A DNA stretch of 64,000 nucleotides from Micromonospora lupini str. Lupac 08 (GCF_000297395.2 NZ_HF570108.1:3407766-3471765); one strand, 5' to 3'; positions 25,891-38,054 are shown, counted from the first letter of the stretch. Translations and numbers: made by a program. Notes: a model not told the origin generated them from the letters alone.

Positions 25891-28563
25891 CGCGACGGTC
25901 CATAGGGGATGAGCACCTGGCCGGTGCGGTGCACCGCCCGGTCGAAGAAGAGCCCGCGCCACGGTCGGGGATACCAGTCCGGGCCGCCGGTGCCCGGGTA
26001 GAGCGAGGCGCCCAGCTCGCCGCCGTGCGCGTCGAGCGCCACCCAGGCGCCGATCTGGTCGGTGCGGGCGGCCGGGCCGCCCAGGTCCGCGCGCATCCGC
26101 GCCACGCCCCGCCACCAGGCCAGCACGTGGGTACGCCGTTCCGGCCCGTCGTGCAGGATTCGGCGCAGCTGCTCCAGGCCGGTACGTCGACCGGTGCGCG
26201 CGGCGAGGGCGCCGGCCGCCGCGTCGACCGCGAACAGCAGCAGGTAGTGCGGGCTGCCCGGGCCGGGCAGTCCGTCGGCCGTCTCGGTCATCAACTCGCC
26301 GACGGTCTCCTCGTCGTACCAGGCGGCGTCGTCGGCCAGGTCGTCGTAGAGCGCGCGGGCGATCGGGTCGGCGTCCGGGTCGAGACAGGCGATGGAGAAC
26401 CGGGCGGTGCCCGGCGGGTGCTGGCGGGCCAGCGACCGGGCGGCCGAGTCGAGCACCGCGCACGCCTCGTCCACCCGCGTACCCAGCACCGCCAGGTTGC
26501 GTCCGGGCGCGCGAGGCAGCCGCAGCGCCGCCGAGCGGGACTGCACGTCGATGATCTCGCCGAGCAGGGCCACCGGGTTGCGGGGCGCGCGGCCGTCCGT
26601 CGGGGCGGCGAGCGCCCGGAAGTCCGGGGCCTCGTCGAGTCGGGGGATCGCGTCACCGTCGAAGAGCCGGGCCGGCGCGGCGTCCGGGGGGCGCATCCGC
26701 CACAGCCGGTGTTGCAGGCCGCTCCATGTCTCCCAGTCGCTGGCCGACGGGATCCGCGCGACCTCGTTGCCCTCCACCATGCCCGACTCGGCGTTGACCA
26801 CGGCGTGCCAGCGGGGCAGCGACTGCGCCGCGTCGTTGCGCTCGGCCAGGATCCGCAACGCCTTGGGCAGCGCGATCCGCAACGTGAACTGGGCGACAAG
26901 CGCCGGACGGCCCCACAGCGCCTCGATGCCCCGTACGTCCTGGGAGGCGAGCACCAGGTGGATGCCCTGCGACCGGCCGCGGCGGGCCAGGTCCTCCAGC
27001 AGGTCGGCGGCCTCCCGGGCGACCACGTCCCGACCGGCCAGCAGCATCTGGAACTCGTCGACCACTGCGACGATCCGGGGCCAGTGCCCGGTCGGGTCGA
27101 CCGCGCGCAGCTCGGCCAGCTTGGTCACCTCGTGCTTCTTGGCGGCGTCGGCGCGGCGACGCAGCTCGTCGGTGAGGAACCGCAGCAGCGCCAACCCGAA
27201 CTCCCGGTCGGTGTTGACGTTGATGCCGACCAGGCGCATGTGCGGCAGCCAGCTCGGGTCGCGTCGGCCCTGCGCGAACCGGGCGAAGGACACCCCCTCC
27301 TTGAAGTCCAGGAGATAGAACTCCAGCTCGGCGGGGGAGTAGCGGGAGGCGAGGGCGCCGATCCACGCGAAGATCAGGTTGGTCTTGCCGGTGCCGGACG
27401 GGCCTCCGATCAGCGCGTGCGGTGGATAGTCGCCCAGGGTCAGGCGCACCGGTCGGCCCTGCGGCCCCTCGCCGATCGGGGCGGTCAGGCCGCTTGCCGA
27501 ATCCTCCCGCCACATCTCCTCCGGTGGGGGCAGCAGGTCGGCGAACGGCGTCGGCGGCGGGCCGGCGTTGACCTGGGCCGCGATCTCCCGGCAGGTCTCG
27601 GTGACGAGCGTCGCCGGTGGCGGCGGGTCCAGGCGGACCGACAGGCCGGACGGCCCGCCGATCCACGCTCCGGACGACTCGGTCACCACCCGCGTCACCG
27701 TCGGGTCGTCCGGCAGGGCGATGCCCCGGACCACCAGGTGCACCCCGCAGGCGGCGCCGGCGCGGACCACCCGTTCGAGCTGCCCGCGCTCGTGCCGGTT
27801 CAGCTCGTCGCCGCCGAGCAGCACCGCCACCCGCCACGGCTCGGGCCGGCGGCCGGTCGCCGAGGCCAGCTCCCGCAGTGAGCCGTGTTCACCGGCCAGC
27901 ACCGTCTCGTTGATGCGGCGGATCTGCTCGACCAGGTCGTCCAGCAGCGGCCCCAACCCGCCGGGGCCGACGAAGGTGAGCAGCCCCGCGGTGCCCAGGG
28001 GCGCGAACCCGGCCAGGCCGCCGCCGAGGTGCTCCGGGTCGTACCCGACCAGTCGTACCCCACCCGGGTCGGCGCGGCCGACGGCCCGCAACAGCAGCGC
28101 GGACACGACCGCGTCGCAGCCGGCGCGGTCGTCCCCGGACAGGTGCACGTGCCCGGCGTCGAGCAGCGGCACCAGCGCGGGCACCGGGTCGACGTCGTCG
28201 ATCCGGACGGTGCCGACCCGCAGCGCGCCGGGCGGCTCGGCCCGGCGGGTGGGCGTCGGCGTCCAGCCCGGCCAGTCGGCGCCGGCGCAGCCGGGCGCCT
28301 CCCGGCGGGCGGCCTCGGCGGCGTGGCGGGCCAGCTCGGCGATCCGGGTGGCGTGCCGGTCGTCGATCTCGGCGAGGCGACGGTCCCGTTGGGCGCCGAC
28401 CCGCTGGGGTACGACGGCGGCCGCCCGGCCGGACCCGGGTCAGCCGTTCGCGGCCCGCGGTCAGCTCGGCCTGGGCCGCCGACAAGCGGGTACGCGTGGC
28501 GCCCAGCGCCTCCCCGAGGGTGTCCCGGATCCGGGTGGCCAACTGGCCGCGCCGGTCAGCCAT
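25887..28563 (-). pseudogene. FtsK/SpoIIIE-type ATPase, frameshifted near its N-terminus
   Basis: About 890 aa if intact. The ATG at 28563 opens a coiled-coil N-terminus (MADRRGQLATRIRDTLGEAL) and the frame is lost near 28430; the following frame, one base on, continues with AAAVVPQRVGAQRDRRLAEID and runs to 25887 without a break. That larger part carries ALIGGPSGTGKTNLIFAWIG (Walker A), FYLLDFKEGVSF, IVAVVDEFQMLLAG (Walker B) and LVLASQDVRGIEALWG, a single FtsK/SpoIIIE motor as in DNA translocases and type VII secretion ATPases, plus a degenerate second ATPase-like half. Removing one base in the GC run at 28421-28436 restores one frame. The frame break may be a sequence error. The next upstream gene overlaps it by 8 bases. 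Confidence 0.8.
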
Positions 28564-29665
28564 CGGAACCCCGACGGGCCGGCGCGTCCCGCCACGGGCT
28601 GCCCGTGCGCGGCGGCGGTCCGGCGCTCCGCTGCGGTACGGCCTCGCCGGACGCCTGCCCGGTACGACCGCCCACCCGACCAGGACGCGCATCCACGCCG
28701 CCGGAGGGTGCTTCGGCGGCCGCTCTCCCGGGCCGCTGCTCGGCGGGGCGCGTGCCCGGGCGTTGCTCGGCGGGGCGAGGGCTCGCGCCGCCGGAGTCCT
28801 GGCCACCGGTGGCCTGCGGCGTGCCGGTGGCGACGGGCAGGTCCCGGCCGAGGCGGGCGAGCAGCAGCCCGGTCGCCACGCCGGCGGCGACTGCGGAGTC
28901 GGCGGCGTGTGCGGGCTCTCCCGACGCGCGTGGTGGCGGCATCCGGCACACCCGGGTCAGCAGTGTCTCCAGCACCGGCGGCGGCAGGCCGGGCAGCAGG
29001 TCCCGGACGCGCCCGTTCAGCTCGCCGCGCAGCCGGCCGAGGTCCGCGGCGCGGGGCGGATGCCCCAGCAGCTCGCCGGCCAGCTCCCGCAGCAGCGGCG
29101 GCGCGAGCGCGGCCATTCCGAGCCCCACGTCGGCCGAGGCCCGGCGCAGCTCGGTGCGCAGCCGGTCCCGGTCACCCGCGCGTACCCCGCCGACGACCCG
29201 GCGCAGCAGCTCCTGGGAGTCGCGCAGCCGCTCGTCGGGCTCGTCGGCGCCGCCGTCGCGCCCGCCGGTCAACTCCGCCACCCGCACCGACCACCAGCGG
29301 CGCATCCGCACCTGTTCGGGCTGCTCCGGCGCCACTGTGGTCGGCCCGTCCGGCGGGGCCGCGTCGTGGCGCGGGTCGCGCTGCTGTGGGCGGGGTGGCG
29401 GGGCGCCGTCGCCGGCCAGCCCGATCGCGGCCAGGTACGCCGACAGCTGCTCCTGCGCCACCCGCAGCGCGTAGTTGGCACTCTCGGCGTGCTCGGTCGC
29501 GGCGGACAGCTCGGGCACCCCCATCGGGTTGGCCGACTCCTGTCGTACCCAGCGCAGCCGTTCGGCGGCCAGGCCGAACTTCTCCAGGGCCTGCCCGAGC
29601 AGGCCGACCGGGAACTCCTCGCTTGCCGCGCGGACCTGCCCGCCGATGTCCTCGATGATGGACAC
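28556..29665 (-). CDS. Hypothetical protein of the FtsK-type operon
   Basis: 369 aa; I do not recognise a family. Residues 1-85 are helical (MSIIEDIGGQVRAASEEFPV, LEKFGLAAERLRWVRQES, HAESANYALRVAQEQLSAYLAAIGL), reminiscent in style of small secretion-system proteins. The middle, 120-260, is a helical domain rich in Arg and Leu; a short hydrophobic stretch AVAAGVATGLLLARLG lies near 270. The last 90 residues are Pro/Gly/Arg-rich and probably unstructured. It starts 6 bp after the small helical gene and overlaps the ATPase gene by 8 bases, so all are one translational unit. Confidence 0.75.
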   Translation of the reverse strand: MSIIEDIGGQVRAASEEFPVGLLGQALEKFGLAAERLRWVRQESANPMGVPELSAATEHAESANYALRVAQEQLSAYLAAIGLAGDGAPPPRPQQRDPRHDAAPPDGPTTVAPEQPEQVRMRRWWSVRVAELTGGRDGGADEPDERLRDSQELLRRVVGGVRAGDRDRLRTELRRASADVGLGMAALAPPLLRELAGELLGHPPRAADLGRLRGELNGRVRDLLPGLPPPVLETLLTRVCRMPPPRASGEPAHAADSAVAAGVATGLLLARLGRDLPVATGTPQATGGQDSGGASPRPAEQRPGTRPAEQRPGRAAAEAPSGGVDARPGRVGGRTGQASGEAVPQRSAGPPPRTGSPWRDAPARRGSDG

Positions 29666-29671
29666 GGTGGC

Positions 29672-29932
29672 CTACAGGGTGGAGACGTAGAGCTGTGCCT
29701 GCTCGACCGCGACAAGTGTCGCGGCGAGACATTCCTCCAGCTCCTGGCTGGCCTGGGTCAGCGACGCCTGGGCCGCCTCGACCGTCTCGTGGCCGCTGCC
29801 CTCCAGCGCGCCGGCCAGGGTCTGCTGCGCCTCGGCGAGCTTCTCACCTGCCGCCTGGACGGCTGTCTGCCCGTCGCCGATCTGTTGGAGGGCGACATCG
29901 ATGGCAGCCTTCAGCTCGGCGACGCTCGCCAC
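29672..29932 (-). CDS. Small all-helical protein heading the FtsK-type operon
   Basis: 86 aa. Almost wholly alpha-helical with heptad spacing (VAELKAAIDVALQQIGDGQT, LAEAQQTLAGALEG, ASQELEECLAATLVAVEQAQ), the size and shape of WXG100-like secreted partners of FtsK-type ATPases, but without the W-x-G turn. The GTG at 29932 has AGGAGG seven bases upstream; an in-frame ATG at 29965 lacks such a site. A -10 box TAGGCT lies at 29969-29974. Function unknown. Confidence 0.78.
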   Translation of the reverse strand: MASVAELKAAIDVALQQIGDGQTAVQAAGEKLAEAQQTLAGALEGSGHETVEAAQASLTQASQELEECLAATLVAVEQAQLYVSTL

Positions 29933-29968
29933 GGCGGAACCTCCTGGGGGCGGGGAGATCTCCATTAG

Positions 29969-29974
29969 AGCCTA
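29969..29974 (-). promoter_or_regulatory. Candidate -10 box of the FtsK-type operon
   Basis: TAGGCT on the minus strand, predicting a transcript start near 29961 and a leader of about 29 bases carrying AGGAGG before the GTG at 29932. No clear -35 element is seen. Confidence 0.45.
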
Positions 29975-30085
29975 CTGGCGTCCGTGGGAGAACATCCGCC
30001 CTGTCGGTGTTCCTGCCCGGCTGACCGTTAACCCCCCGGAAGTGCCGGGAGTCCGTTCTGTGGGAACTCCCAGGATGAGAATCTC

Positions 30086-30466
30086 TCAATTATCCCGGAG
30101 CCAGCGTGGGCCGTACACCTCAGCGCCCAGGGCGGTGACCCGCTCGCGCAGCTCCCGGTCGGCGGTGACCACCAGTCGACGGCGCTGCGGCGCCGCCTGC
30201 ACCAACTCGACCACCGTGTCGTCGCCGGAGCCGGGGGCGGAGACCACCCGGACGTCGTCGGTGCCGGGCACGTCCCGGGCGGCGCCCTCGACCACGAGCA
30301 CCACCTCGACCGGGGCGGTCAGGCGGGCGGGCAGACCGGTGGCGGCCACCGGGGCCAGGGAGTCCCGCAACCGGGTGGCGGCCCCCGCCCGGTCCCGCCA
30401 CCATCCGTTCGGGCGGGAGCCCACCACGTTGGCGCCGTCCACGATCAGCAGCGGGTTCTCAGTCAT
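30086..30466 (-). CDS. NYN domain protein (YacP-like RNA nuclease)
   Basis: 126 aa, PIN-like NYN fold. LLIVDGANVVGSRPNGWW at the N-terminus gives the first acidic residue; VVLVVEGAARDVPGTDDVRVV, SAPGSGDDTVVELV and VVTADRELRERVTALGA supply the others. Relatives cleave structured RNA. The ATG at 30466 has no ribosome site; CAGGCT is 6 bases upstream, a likely leaderless start. It is divergent from the clpC-like operon. Confidence 0.88.
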   Translation of the reverse strand: MTENPLLIVDGANVVGSRPNGWWRDRAGAATRLRDSLAPVAATGLPARLTAPVEVVLVVEGAARDVPGTDDVRVVSAPGSGDDTVVELVQAAPQRRRLVVTADRELRERVTALGAEVYGPRWLRDN

Positions 30467-30606
30467 GCCGCCAGCCTGCCACCCGGGAGCGGCGTCGGCC
30501 GGACGCCACTCCACAACGCGGGTTGCGCCGCCGCGTGCGGCGTTTGTCGGGCCGAGCGCCGGGTAGCCCCTGGCGACCGTGCCGCGCCCGACTGCGGAGG
30601 ACAGAC

Positions 30607-33158
<2,552 letters not shown>

Positions 33159-33162
<4 letters not shown>

Positions 33163-33374
33163 CGCCGCCCGCGCGACGAGACGACCACGAGGACCCGCAC
33201 GAGGACGCGGAGTCCGGGAAACACCGGGACGAGGACGACGACCATCCCGACCCGATCCTGGCGCCCCCGACCGCGAACCCGCGCCGCACGCGGGTGCCCG
33301 CCGAGGGCCTGCATCCGAAGACCGACCAGGACGACCCGGAGACGTCGGGTCACCATCGTCGAGAGGAGACCTGA
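33159..33374 (+). CDS. Small acidic hydrophilic protein
   Basis: 71 aa, rich in Asp, Glu, His and Pro (DDHEDPHEDAESGKHRDEDD). No domain recognised; likely unstructured. Its ATG overlaps the stop of the ClpC-type gene (ATGA) and its stop overlaps the ATG of the DUF3140 gene (TGATG), so it is translated between them. A role as adaptor or substrate of the unfoldase is speculation. Confidence 0.6.
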
Positions 33375-33724
33375 TGGTACGCGACACGCGGATCGACCCC
33401 GAGGTGGAAGTGCTCTGGGAGGACTTCCACGCCGAGGTCAACGTCCCGTCGGAGCAGCTGCGCACCTGGCTGCTGACCCGGGGCTCCGGCGAGGAGTCGT
33501 TCAGCCCGAACCCGGACCTCGACCTGCCCCAGCCGGGACGGGAGATCCTCAAGGTGCTCAACAAGCGCAAGGTCGACCTGACCCCGGAGGACATCGAGGT
33601 GATGCAGGAGGCGGTCGAGCGCATCCGCGAGCTGATGGACGCCAAGCCCAAGCGCGGCAACGCCGACGACGAGTGGCGACACTCGCTGCTCGACCTCGGC
33701 CACGACCCTCTCGTCGAACGCTGA
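33374..33724 (+). CDS. DUF3140 family protein
   Basis: 116 aa, soluble. The sequence VEVLWEDFHAEVNVPSEQLRTWLLTRGSGE, REILKVLNKRKVDLTPEDIEVM and DEWRHSLLDLGHDP is that of DUF3140, a small family found with stress or chaperone genes. It is the last gene of the clpC-like operon, and a terminator follows at 33741. Confidence 0.9.
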   Translation: MVRDTRIDPEVEVLWEDFHAEVNVPSEQLRTWLLTRGSGEESFSPNPDLDLPQPGREILKVLNKRKVDLTPEDIEVMQEAVERIRELMDAKPKRGNADDEWRHSLLDLGHDPLVER

Positions 33725-33740
33725 GCGCTGCCGTACGCGA

Positions 33741-33769
33741 CGGTGCCGCCCCGGTTCGGGGCGGCACCG
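33741..33769. terminator. Bidirectional terminator after DUF3140
   Basis: CGGTGCCGCCCCG and CGGGGCGGCACCG form a perfect 13-bp stem with a GTT loop, followed by T on the plus strand, between convergent genes. Confidence 0.88.
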
Positions 33770-33779
33770 TCGCCTGCCG

Positions 33780-34025
33780 CTACTGGCCCTGGTCGGGTTC
33801 CAGGCTGCCGATGGTCAGCCCCGCCGCGTCGGCGGCGGCGTCGCGCTCGCCCCGGGTCTGGTCCTCCCGGGTGAGCAGGTTGGCGTACTCGGTGACGTCG
33901 GCCGGGTCGGGCACCTCCGGCAGCCGGCGCAGGAACGCCTCCACCTGGCGGGTGGCGGCGGTGTGCGCGGCGGCGGCCTGGCGGAGCAGCTCCCGGTCGT
34001 CGGAGGGCGGGTAGAGATCGGTCAT
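33780..34025 (-). CDS. Small hypothetical protein
   Basis: 81 aa, charged and helical (LLRQAAAAHTAATRQVEAFLRRLPEVP, ADVTEYANLLTREDQTRGERDAAADAA). No family recognised, no membrane segment. The ATG at 34025 is the first sensible start; no strong ribosome site. It converges on the DUF3140 gene. Confidence 0.6.
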   Translation of the reverse strand: MTDLYPPSDDRELLRQAAAAHTAATRQVEAFLRRLPEVPDPADVTEYANLLTREDQTRGERDAAADAAGLTIGSLEPDQGQ

Positions 34026-34165
34026 GTCCGCCAGATACCCCGACAGCGGCCGTTCGCACCGCCATCGACCTGCCAGTAGCCCCCGTCCCGGTCGCGGCCC
34101 GCCCGTGGAGCGCCACAGCGACACGCGAGTCCCGCGACGGACGTCCCCGCGCCGCTCGCGGGGGG

Positions 34166-35137
34166 TCAGACCCCGCTGGGCTGCCGGACCCCGAAGCCCG
34201 GATTGCGCACCAGCCAGTCCAGGTAGGTGGGGTGCGGCGCCAGCGAGTCGGTGTACGCCGCCTTCGCCGTCGCCAGCAGCAGCTCCGCGTCCCCGGCGGC
34301 GGGCGAGTCCGGGTGCCAGCCCAACAGCAGCCGCCAGCGCAGCGGGACACCGGCCAGCCGCCGGGTGACCAGACCGGTGACCGGGCGGAACGTCGCTTGG
34401 CAGAGAGCCACCGCCACACCCGCCTCCACCAGGTCGACGCAGCCGCGGATGTCGGTCTCGTACACCTTGCGGGGTGTGAAGCCGGCGCGGGCGCACGCGG
34501 CGGCGAAACAGTCGCCGAAGCAGCCGTCGCCCGGCGCGGCCACCCACTGCTCGTGACCCAGGTCCGCCAGGCGCACCTCGGCCCGCTCCGCGAGCGGGTG
34601 CGTCTCCGGCAGCAGCACCAGCACCGGGTCGATGGCCACCTCCCGCCAGCTCAACCCGAACGCGGCCGACGGGGTGGCGTCGCCGCACACGCCGGTGAGG
34701 GCGAAGTCCAACCGCCCGCCGGCCACCAGCTGCGCCAGCTCGTCCACCGACCACGAGGCGTACGTGGTGATCTGGGCCGGTGGCTGCTCGGCGGCCAGCC
34801 GGTGCACCAACCGGCCCAGGATCGGGCTGTTCACCCCGCCGAGGCGGTAGCAGCGGGGCGCCGCGCCCGCCCCGGCGAGCCGTGCCGCCTCGTCCTGCAG
34901 GCCCTTCATCGCCGGCAGCAGCACCCGGGCCCGGGCGAGCACCAGCTCACCGAGCGCCGTGGGTCGAGCGCCGCGCCGATCCCTGTCGAACAGCGGCCCG
35001 CCCAGCGTCCGCTCGATCCGCTGGAGCTGGGCGGTGAGCGCCGGCTGGGCGAGCCCGAGCGCCGACGCCGCCTTGGTCACACTCCCTGTCTCCGCGATCG
35101 CGCAGACCACCCGCAGGTGCCGCAGCTCCAGGTTCAT
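34166..35137 (-). CDS. LysR family transcriptional regulator
   Basis: 323 aa. N-terminal winged helix (LRHLRVVCAIAETGSVTKAASALGLAQPALTAQLQRIE region, residues 5-60) with the usual linker helix, then a periplasmic-binding-like effector domain (YRLGGVNSPILGRLVHRL, LVLLPETHPLAERAEVRL). Such proteins sense a small molecule and normally act on a divergent neighbour, but the only gene upstream (hemerythrin) faces the same way, so its target is unclear. The ATG follows TACCGT (35144-35149) by 6 bases and lacks a ribosome site: leaderless. Confidence 0.92.
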   Translation of the reverse strand: MNLELRHLRVVCAIAETGSVTKAASALGLAQPALTAQLQRIERTLGGPLFDRDRRGARPTALGELVLARARVLLPAMKGLQDEAARLAGAGAAPRCYRLGGVNSPILGRLVHRLAAEQPPAQITTYASWSVDELAQLVAGGRLDFALTGVCGDATPSAAFGLSWREVAIDPVLVLLPETHPLAERAEVRLADLGHEQWVAAPGDGCFGDCFAAACARAGFTPRKVYETDIRGCVDLVEAGVAVALCQATFRPVTGLVTRRLAGVPLRWRLLLGWHPDSPAAGDAELLLATAKAAYTDSLAPHPTYLDWLVRNPGFGVRQPSGV

Positions 35138-35225
35138 ACGGTGACGGTAGGACCACGCCGCAGCCTGCGGAAGGGGCCGAGCGGATCGGTGACATTGAAT
35201 GCATTGTGGGGTGCGGCCCGCGTTC

Positions 35226-35834
35226 TCAGTCGCGCGGCGGCTCCGGCAGGTCCGCCAGGTACGTCGGCCGCCGCGTCACCGCGTCGCGGACCTTGTCCAC
35301 CACACCCACCGCCGGCTCGACGATCCGGTTCCACGGCGGCGTGGCCGGGGTGCCCGGGTGCGGCCGGGTCGGCGCGGCCTCCTCGGCGATCTCCAACCGG
35401 TTGCCCAGCCGGATCAGCTCCTCGGAGCTGGCCACCGCGCGCAACTCGGCCACGAGCGCGCCCACCCCGTCGACGTGGCGGCGGACCCGCTCCGCGACCT
35501 CGGTGAGGGTCTCGTCGGACAGACCCTTCAGGGCGGCCAGCAGCGCCGCGTCGGCGTCGATCTCGGCATCCACCCGGCCGGACTCCGCCGGCAGCGCGGC
35601 CCGCACCGCCGGCAGCAGGTACTGCTCCTCAGCCGAGATGTGCCGGGACAGCGCGGCGGTGAGCACCGCCAGCCCCTCCTGCGGCGTGGTGTCCGGGCCG
35701 TTCAGCTGCTCCACGAGAGCCAGCAACTGCCGGTGCTCGCGGTCGACGATGTCGGCGACGCTGCGGCCACCGGGCCGGTAACCCGCCTCGGGTGCGGGGG
35801 CGGGCGGCAACGGGGGCAGGGGGACGGCGGACAT
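35226..35834 (-). CDS. Hemerythrin HHE domain protein
   Basis: 202 aa. The HHE cation-binding helices show VDREHRQLLALVEQL, AALSRHISAEEQYLLPAV and VRRHVDGVGALV, with histidines and glutamates placed for a di-iron site (about residues 30-130). The C-terminal 60 residues are a basic Pro-rich tail. Such proteins bind O2 or NO or buffer iron. Excellent GAGGAGGG ribosome site. It lies upstream of the LysR gene in the same direction, with an 88-bp gap. Confidence 0.9.
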   Translation of the reverse strand: MSAVPLPPLPPAPAPEAGYRPGGRSVADIVDREHRQLLALVEQLNGPDTTPQEGLAVLTAALSRHISAEEQYLLPAVRAALPAESGRVDAEIDADAALLAALKGLSDETLTEVAERVRRHVDGVGALVAELRAVASSEELIRLGNRLEIAEEAAPTRPHPGTPATPPWNRIVEPAVGVVDKVRDAVTRRPTYLADLPEPPRD

Positions 35835-36008
35835 GGTGCCCTCCTCGACTGGCGGGCGGAAGCGCCGGCAGGGGGATGTGCGGTCGTGGGCGGCGGTACC
35901 CGAACGCGGACGCCGCGAAACCGACGCGGGGATCCGCCGACCTGTTTGCCGGCCCCGTCACGTCGGTGCGCCGGCCCGCCGGTCATCCCGGGCTGGTATG
36001 AAGGGGCG

Positions 36009-37337
36009 ATGACGAGCGACGCCGCCTCCGCCCGACCGGACCCCACCGCGGAGGTCGTGGACCTCTGCCGCGACCTGCTGCGCATCGACACCACCAACAC
36101 GGGGGACAACGACACGAGCGTCGGCGAGCGCCGCGCCGCCGAGTACGTGGCGGAGAAACTCGCCGAGGTGGGCGTCGAATCGGTCCTGCACGAGTCCGCG
36201 CCCGGCCGGGCCAACGTGGTGGCCCGCATCCCCGGGGCCGACCCGAGCCGGGGCGCGCTGCTGGTGCACGGCCACCTGGACGTGGTGCCCGCCGACGCCG
36301 ACGAGTGGTCCGTGCACCCGTTCTCCGGCGAGGAGCGCGACGGCTACCTGTGGGGCCGCGGCGCCATCGACATGAAGGACTTCGACGCGATGGTGCTCGC
36401 CGTGGTGCGGCACTGGCAGCGCACCGGCGTTCGGCCCCCGCGCGACATCGTGCTCGCGTACACCGCCGACGAGGAGGCGGGCAGCGACTACGGCGCGCGC
36501 TTCCTGGTGGAGAACCACCGCGACCTCTTCGACGGCTGCACCGAGGCGATCGGCGAGGTCGGCGGCTTCTCCTACTCGGTGAACGACAGCCAGCGGCTCT
36601 ACCTCATCGAGACCGCCGAGAAGGGCATCGACTGGCTGCGCCTGCACGCCAAGGGTCGCCCCGGGCACGGGTCGATGGTGCACGACGACAACGCGGTCAC
36701 CGCCCTCGCCGAGGCCGTGGCCCGCATCGGCCGGCACCGTTTCCCGGTGGTGGTCACCGACACCGTACGGGCGTTCCTCGAGGAGGTCTCCGACCTGCTC
36801 GGCATCGAGCTGGACCCGAACGACCCGGAGACGGCCATCGCCAAGCTCGGCCCGATCGCCAACATCATCGGGGCGACCATCCGCAACACCGCCAACCCGA
36901 CCCGGCTGGCCGCCGGCTACAAGGACAACGTCATCCCCGGCCGCGCCACCGCCACCATCGACTGCCGCAGCCTGCCCGGCCAGTCCGAGCTGCTGGAACG
37001 GCAGCTGCGCGAGCTGGTCGGCCCGGACATCGCCATCGAGTACGTCCAGCGGCAGCCGGCGCTGGAGACCACCTTCGACGGCGACCTGGTCGAGGCCATG
37101 TCGGCGGCGCTGCGCGCCGAGGACCCGGGCGCCCGGCCGGTGCCGTACATGCTCTCCGGCGGCACCGACGCCAAGGCGTTCTCCCAGCTCGGCATCCGCT
37201 GCTTCGGGTTCGCGCCGCTGCGGCTGCCCGCCGACCTCAACTTCTCCGCGTTGTTCCACGGCATCGACGAGCGCGTTCCGGTCGACGGACTACAGTTCGG
37301 CGTGCGGGTTCTCGACCGGTTCCTCCGCACCTGCTAG
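36009..37337 (+). CDS. M20/M25/M40 family metallopeptidase
   Basis: 442 aa. Two-zinc M20 peptidase, likely a cytosolic dipeptidase or deacylase. Metal and catalytic residues are visible in LLVHGHLDVVPADADEW, GRGAIDMKDFDAM, AYTADEEAGSDYGA (catalytic Glu pair), and the last zinc histidine in FSALFHGIDERVP; GRPGHGSMVHDDNA marks the dimerisation lid. The ATG at 36009 follows AAGGGG and a -10-like TATGAA at about 35997. The open frame continues far upstream but without coding character. Confidence 0.93.
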   Translation: MTSDAASARPDPTAEVVDLCRDLLRIDTTNTGDNDTSVGERRAAEYVAEKLAEVGVESVLHESAPGRANVVARIPGADPSRGALLVHGHLDVVPADADEWSVHPFSGEERDGYLWGRGAIDMKDFDAMVLAVVRHWQRTGVRPPRDIVLAYTADEEAGSDYGARFLVENHRDLFDGCTEAIGEVGGFSYSVNDSQRLYLIETAEKGIDWLRLHAKGRPGHGSMVHDDNAVTALAEAVARIGRHRFPVVVTDTVRAFLEEVSDLLGIELDPNDPETAIAKLGPIANIIGATIRNTANPTRLAAGYKDNVIPGRATATIDCRSLPGQSELLERQLRELVGPDIAIEYVQRQPALETTFDGDLVEAMSAALRAEDPGARPVPYMLSGGTDAKAFSQLGIRCFGFAPLRLPADLNFSALFHGIDERVPVDGLQFGVRVLDRFLRTC

Positions 37338-37367
37338 CCGTTTTCCATCGTGAAGGGACTGCCCCAC

Positions 37368-38027
37368 ATGACCGACCAGCACGGTGAGCTGGACGCCGCT
37401 CTCGAGCGGGTGATCGAAGCGGCCCGCCACCACCTGACCGCCGTTCGCGCCGCGCAGGGCCGCGTCGACGACGACGACGTCTGGCAGGCGTACGTGGCGT
37501 TGAACAACGCGTCCTTCGCCTACGACGAGCAACTGCTCGACGCCTTCGGCGAGGTGACCCCCTGGGACGTCGACTCGATCGACCCGGACGAGGCCGACGA
37601 GCGCTTCGGCGGCGAGGGCGCCGAGGCCAGCGACCCTCACCCGCGGGTGATCTCGGTGCGGCAACGCCGCGACTACCGGGTGCCGAGCATCTCCGCGCTG
37701 CTGCGGGCGGCCGAGGCGGCCCGGCGCGAGGGCACCCCGGAGGACGACGAGCCGGCGCCGGTGGAGGGCGTCGGCGAGGCGGTGCTGGAGCTGCTGCAGA
37801 GCGGCGACGGCTCGCTCGGCGCGCTGGACGTCCCCGAGCTGGAGCCCCTGGACGGGGTGGTCATGGTCAGCGAGGTGGGCACACCCGTGGACCTGGAGTC
37901 GTTCGACGACGACGACGCCGTCGGCCCGTTCCAGCCGGCGGGCGACGACCGGCTCGTCGGTCGACTCGACGAGCACCCGTTCCTGGAGCTCGACGACGAC
38001 CACGACCACGCCGGACACCAGCACTAG
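37368..38027 (+). CDS. Hypothetical acidic actinobacterial protein
   Basis: 219 aa, soluble and acidic. A helical N-terminal part (LDAALERVIEAARHHLTAVRAAQGR, DDVWQAYVALNNASFAYDEQLLDAFGEVTPW) is followed by a variable acidic region and a His/Asp-rich end. I know no function. The ATG at 37368 has AAGGGA upstream; an in-frame GTG at 37350 is less likely. It follows the peptidase by 30 bp and could be cotranscribed. A strong terminator ends it. Confidence 0.8.
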   Translation: MTDQHGELDAALERVIEAARHHLTAVRAAQGRVDDDDVWQAYVALNNASFAYDEQLLDAFGEVTPWDVDSIDPDEADERFGGEGAEASDPHPRVISVRQRRDYRVPSISALLRAAEAARREGTPEDDEPAPVEGVGEAVLELLQSGDGSLGALDVPELEPLDGVVMVSEVGTPVDLESFDDDDAVGPFQPAGDDRLVGRLDEHPFLELDDDHDHAGHQH

Positions 38028-38054
38028 AACCGACGTCCCAGGCGCCACGCGAGG

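Noticed and set aside
27568..29658. 696-codon plus-strand frame over the FtsK-type operon
   Set aside because: Long Arg/Pro/Ser runs and no domain; the opposite strand carries the ATPase motifs.
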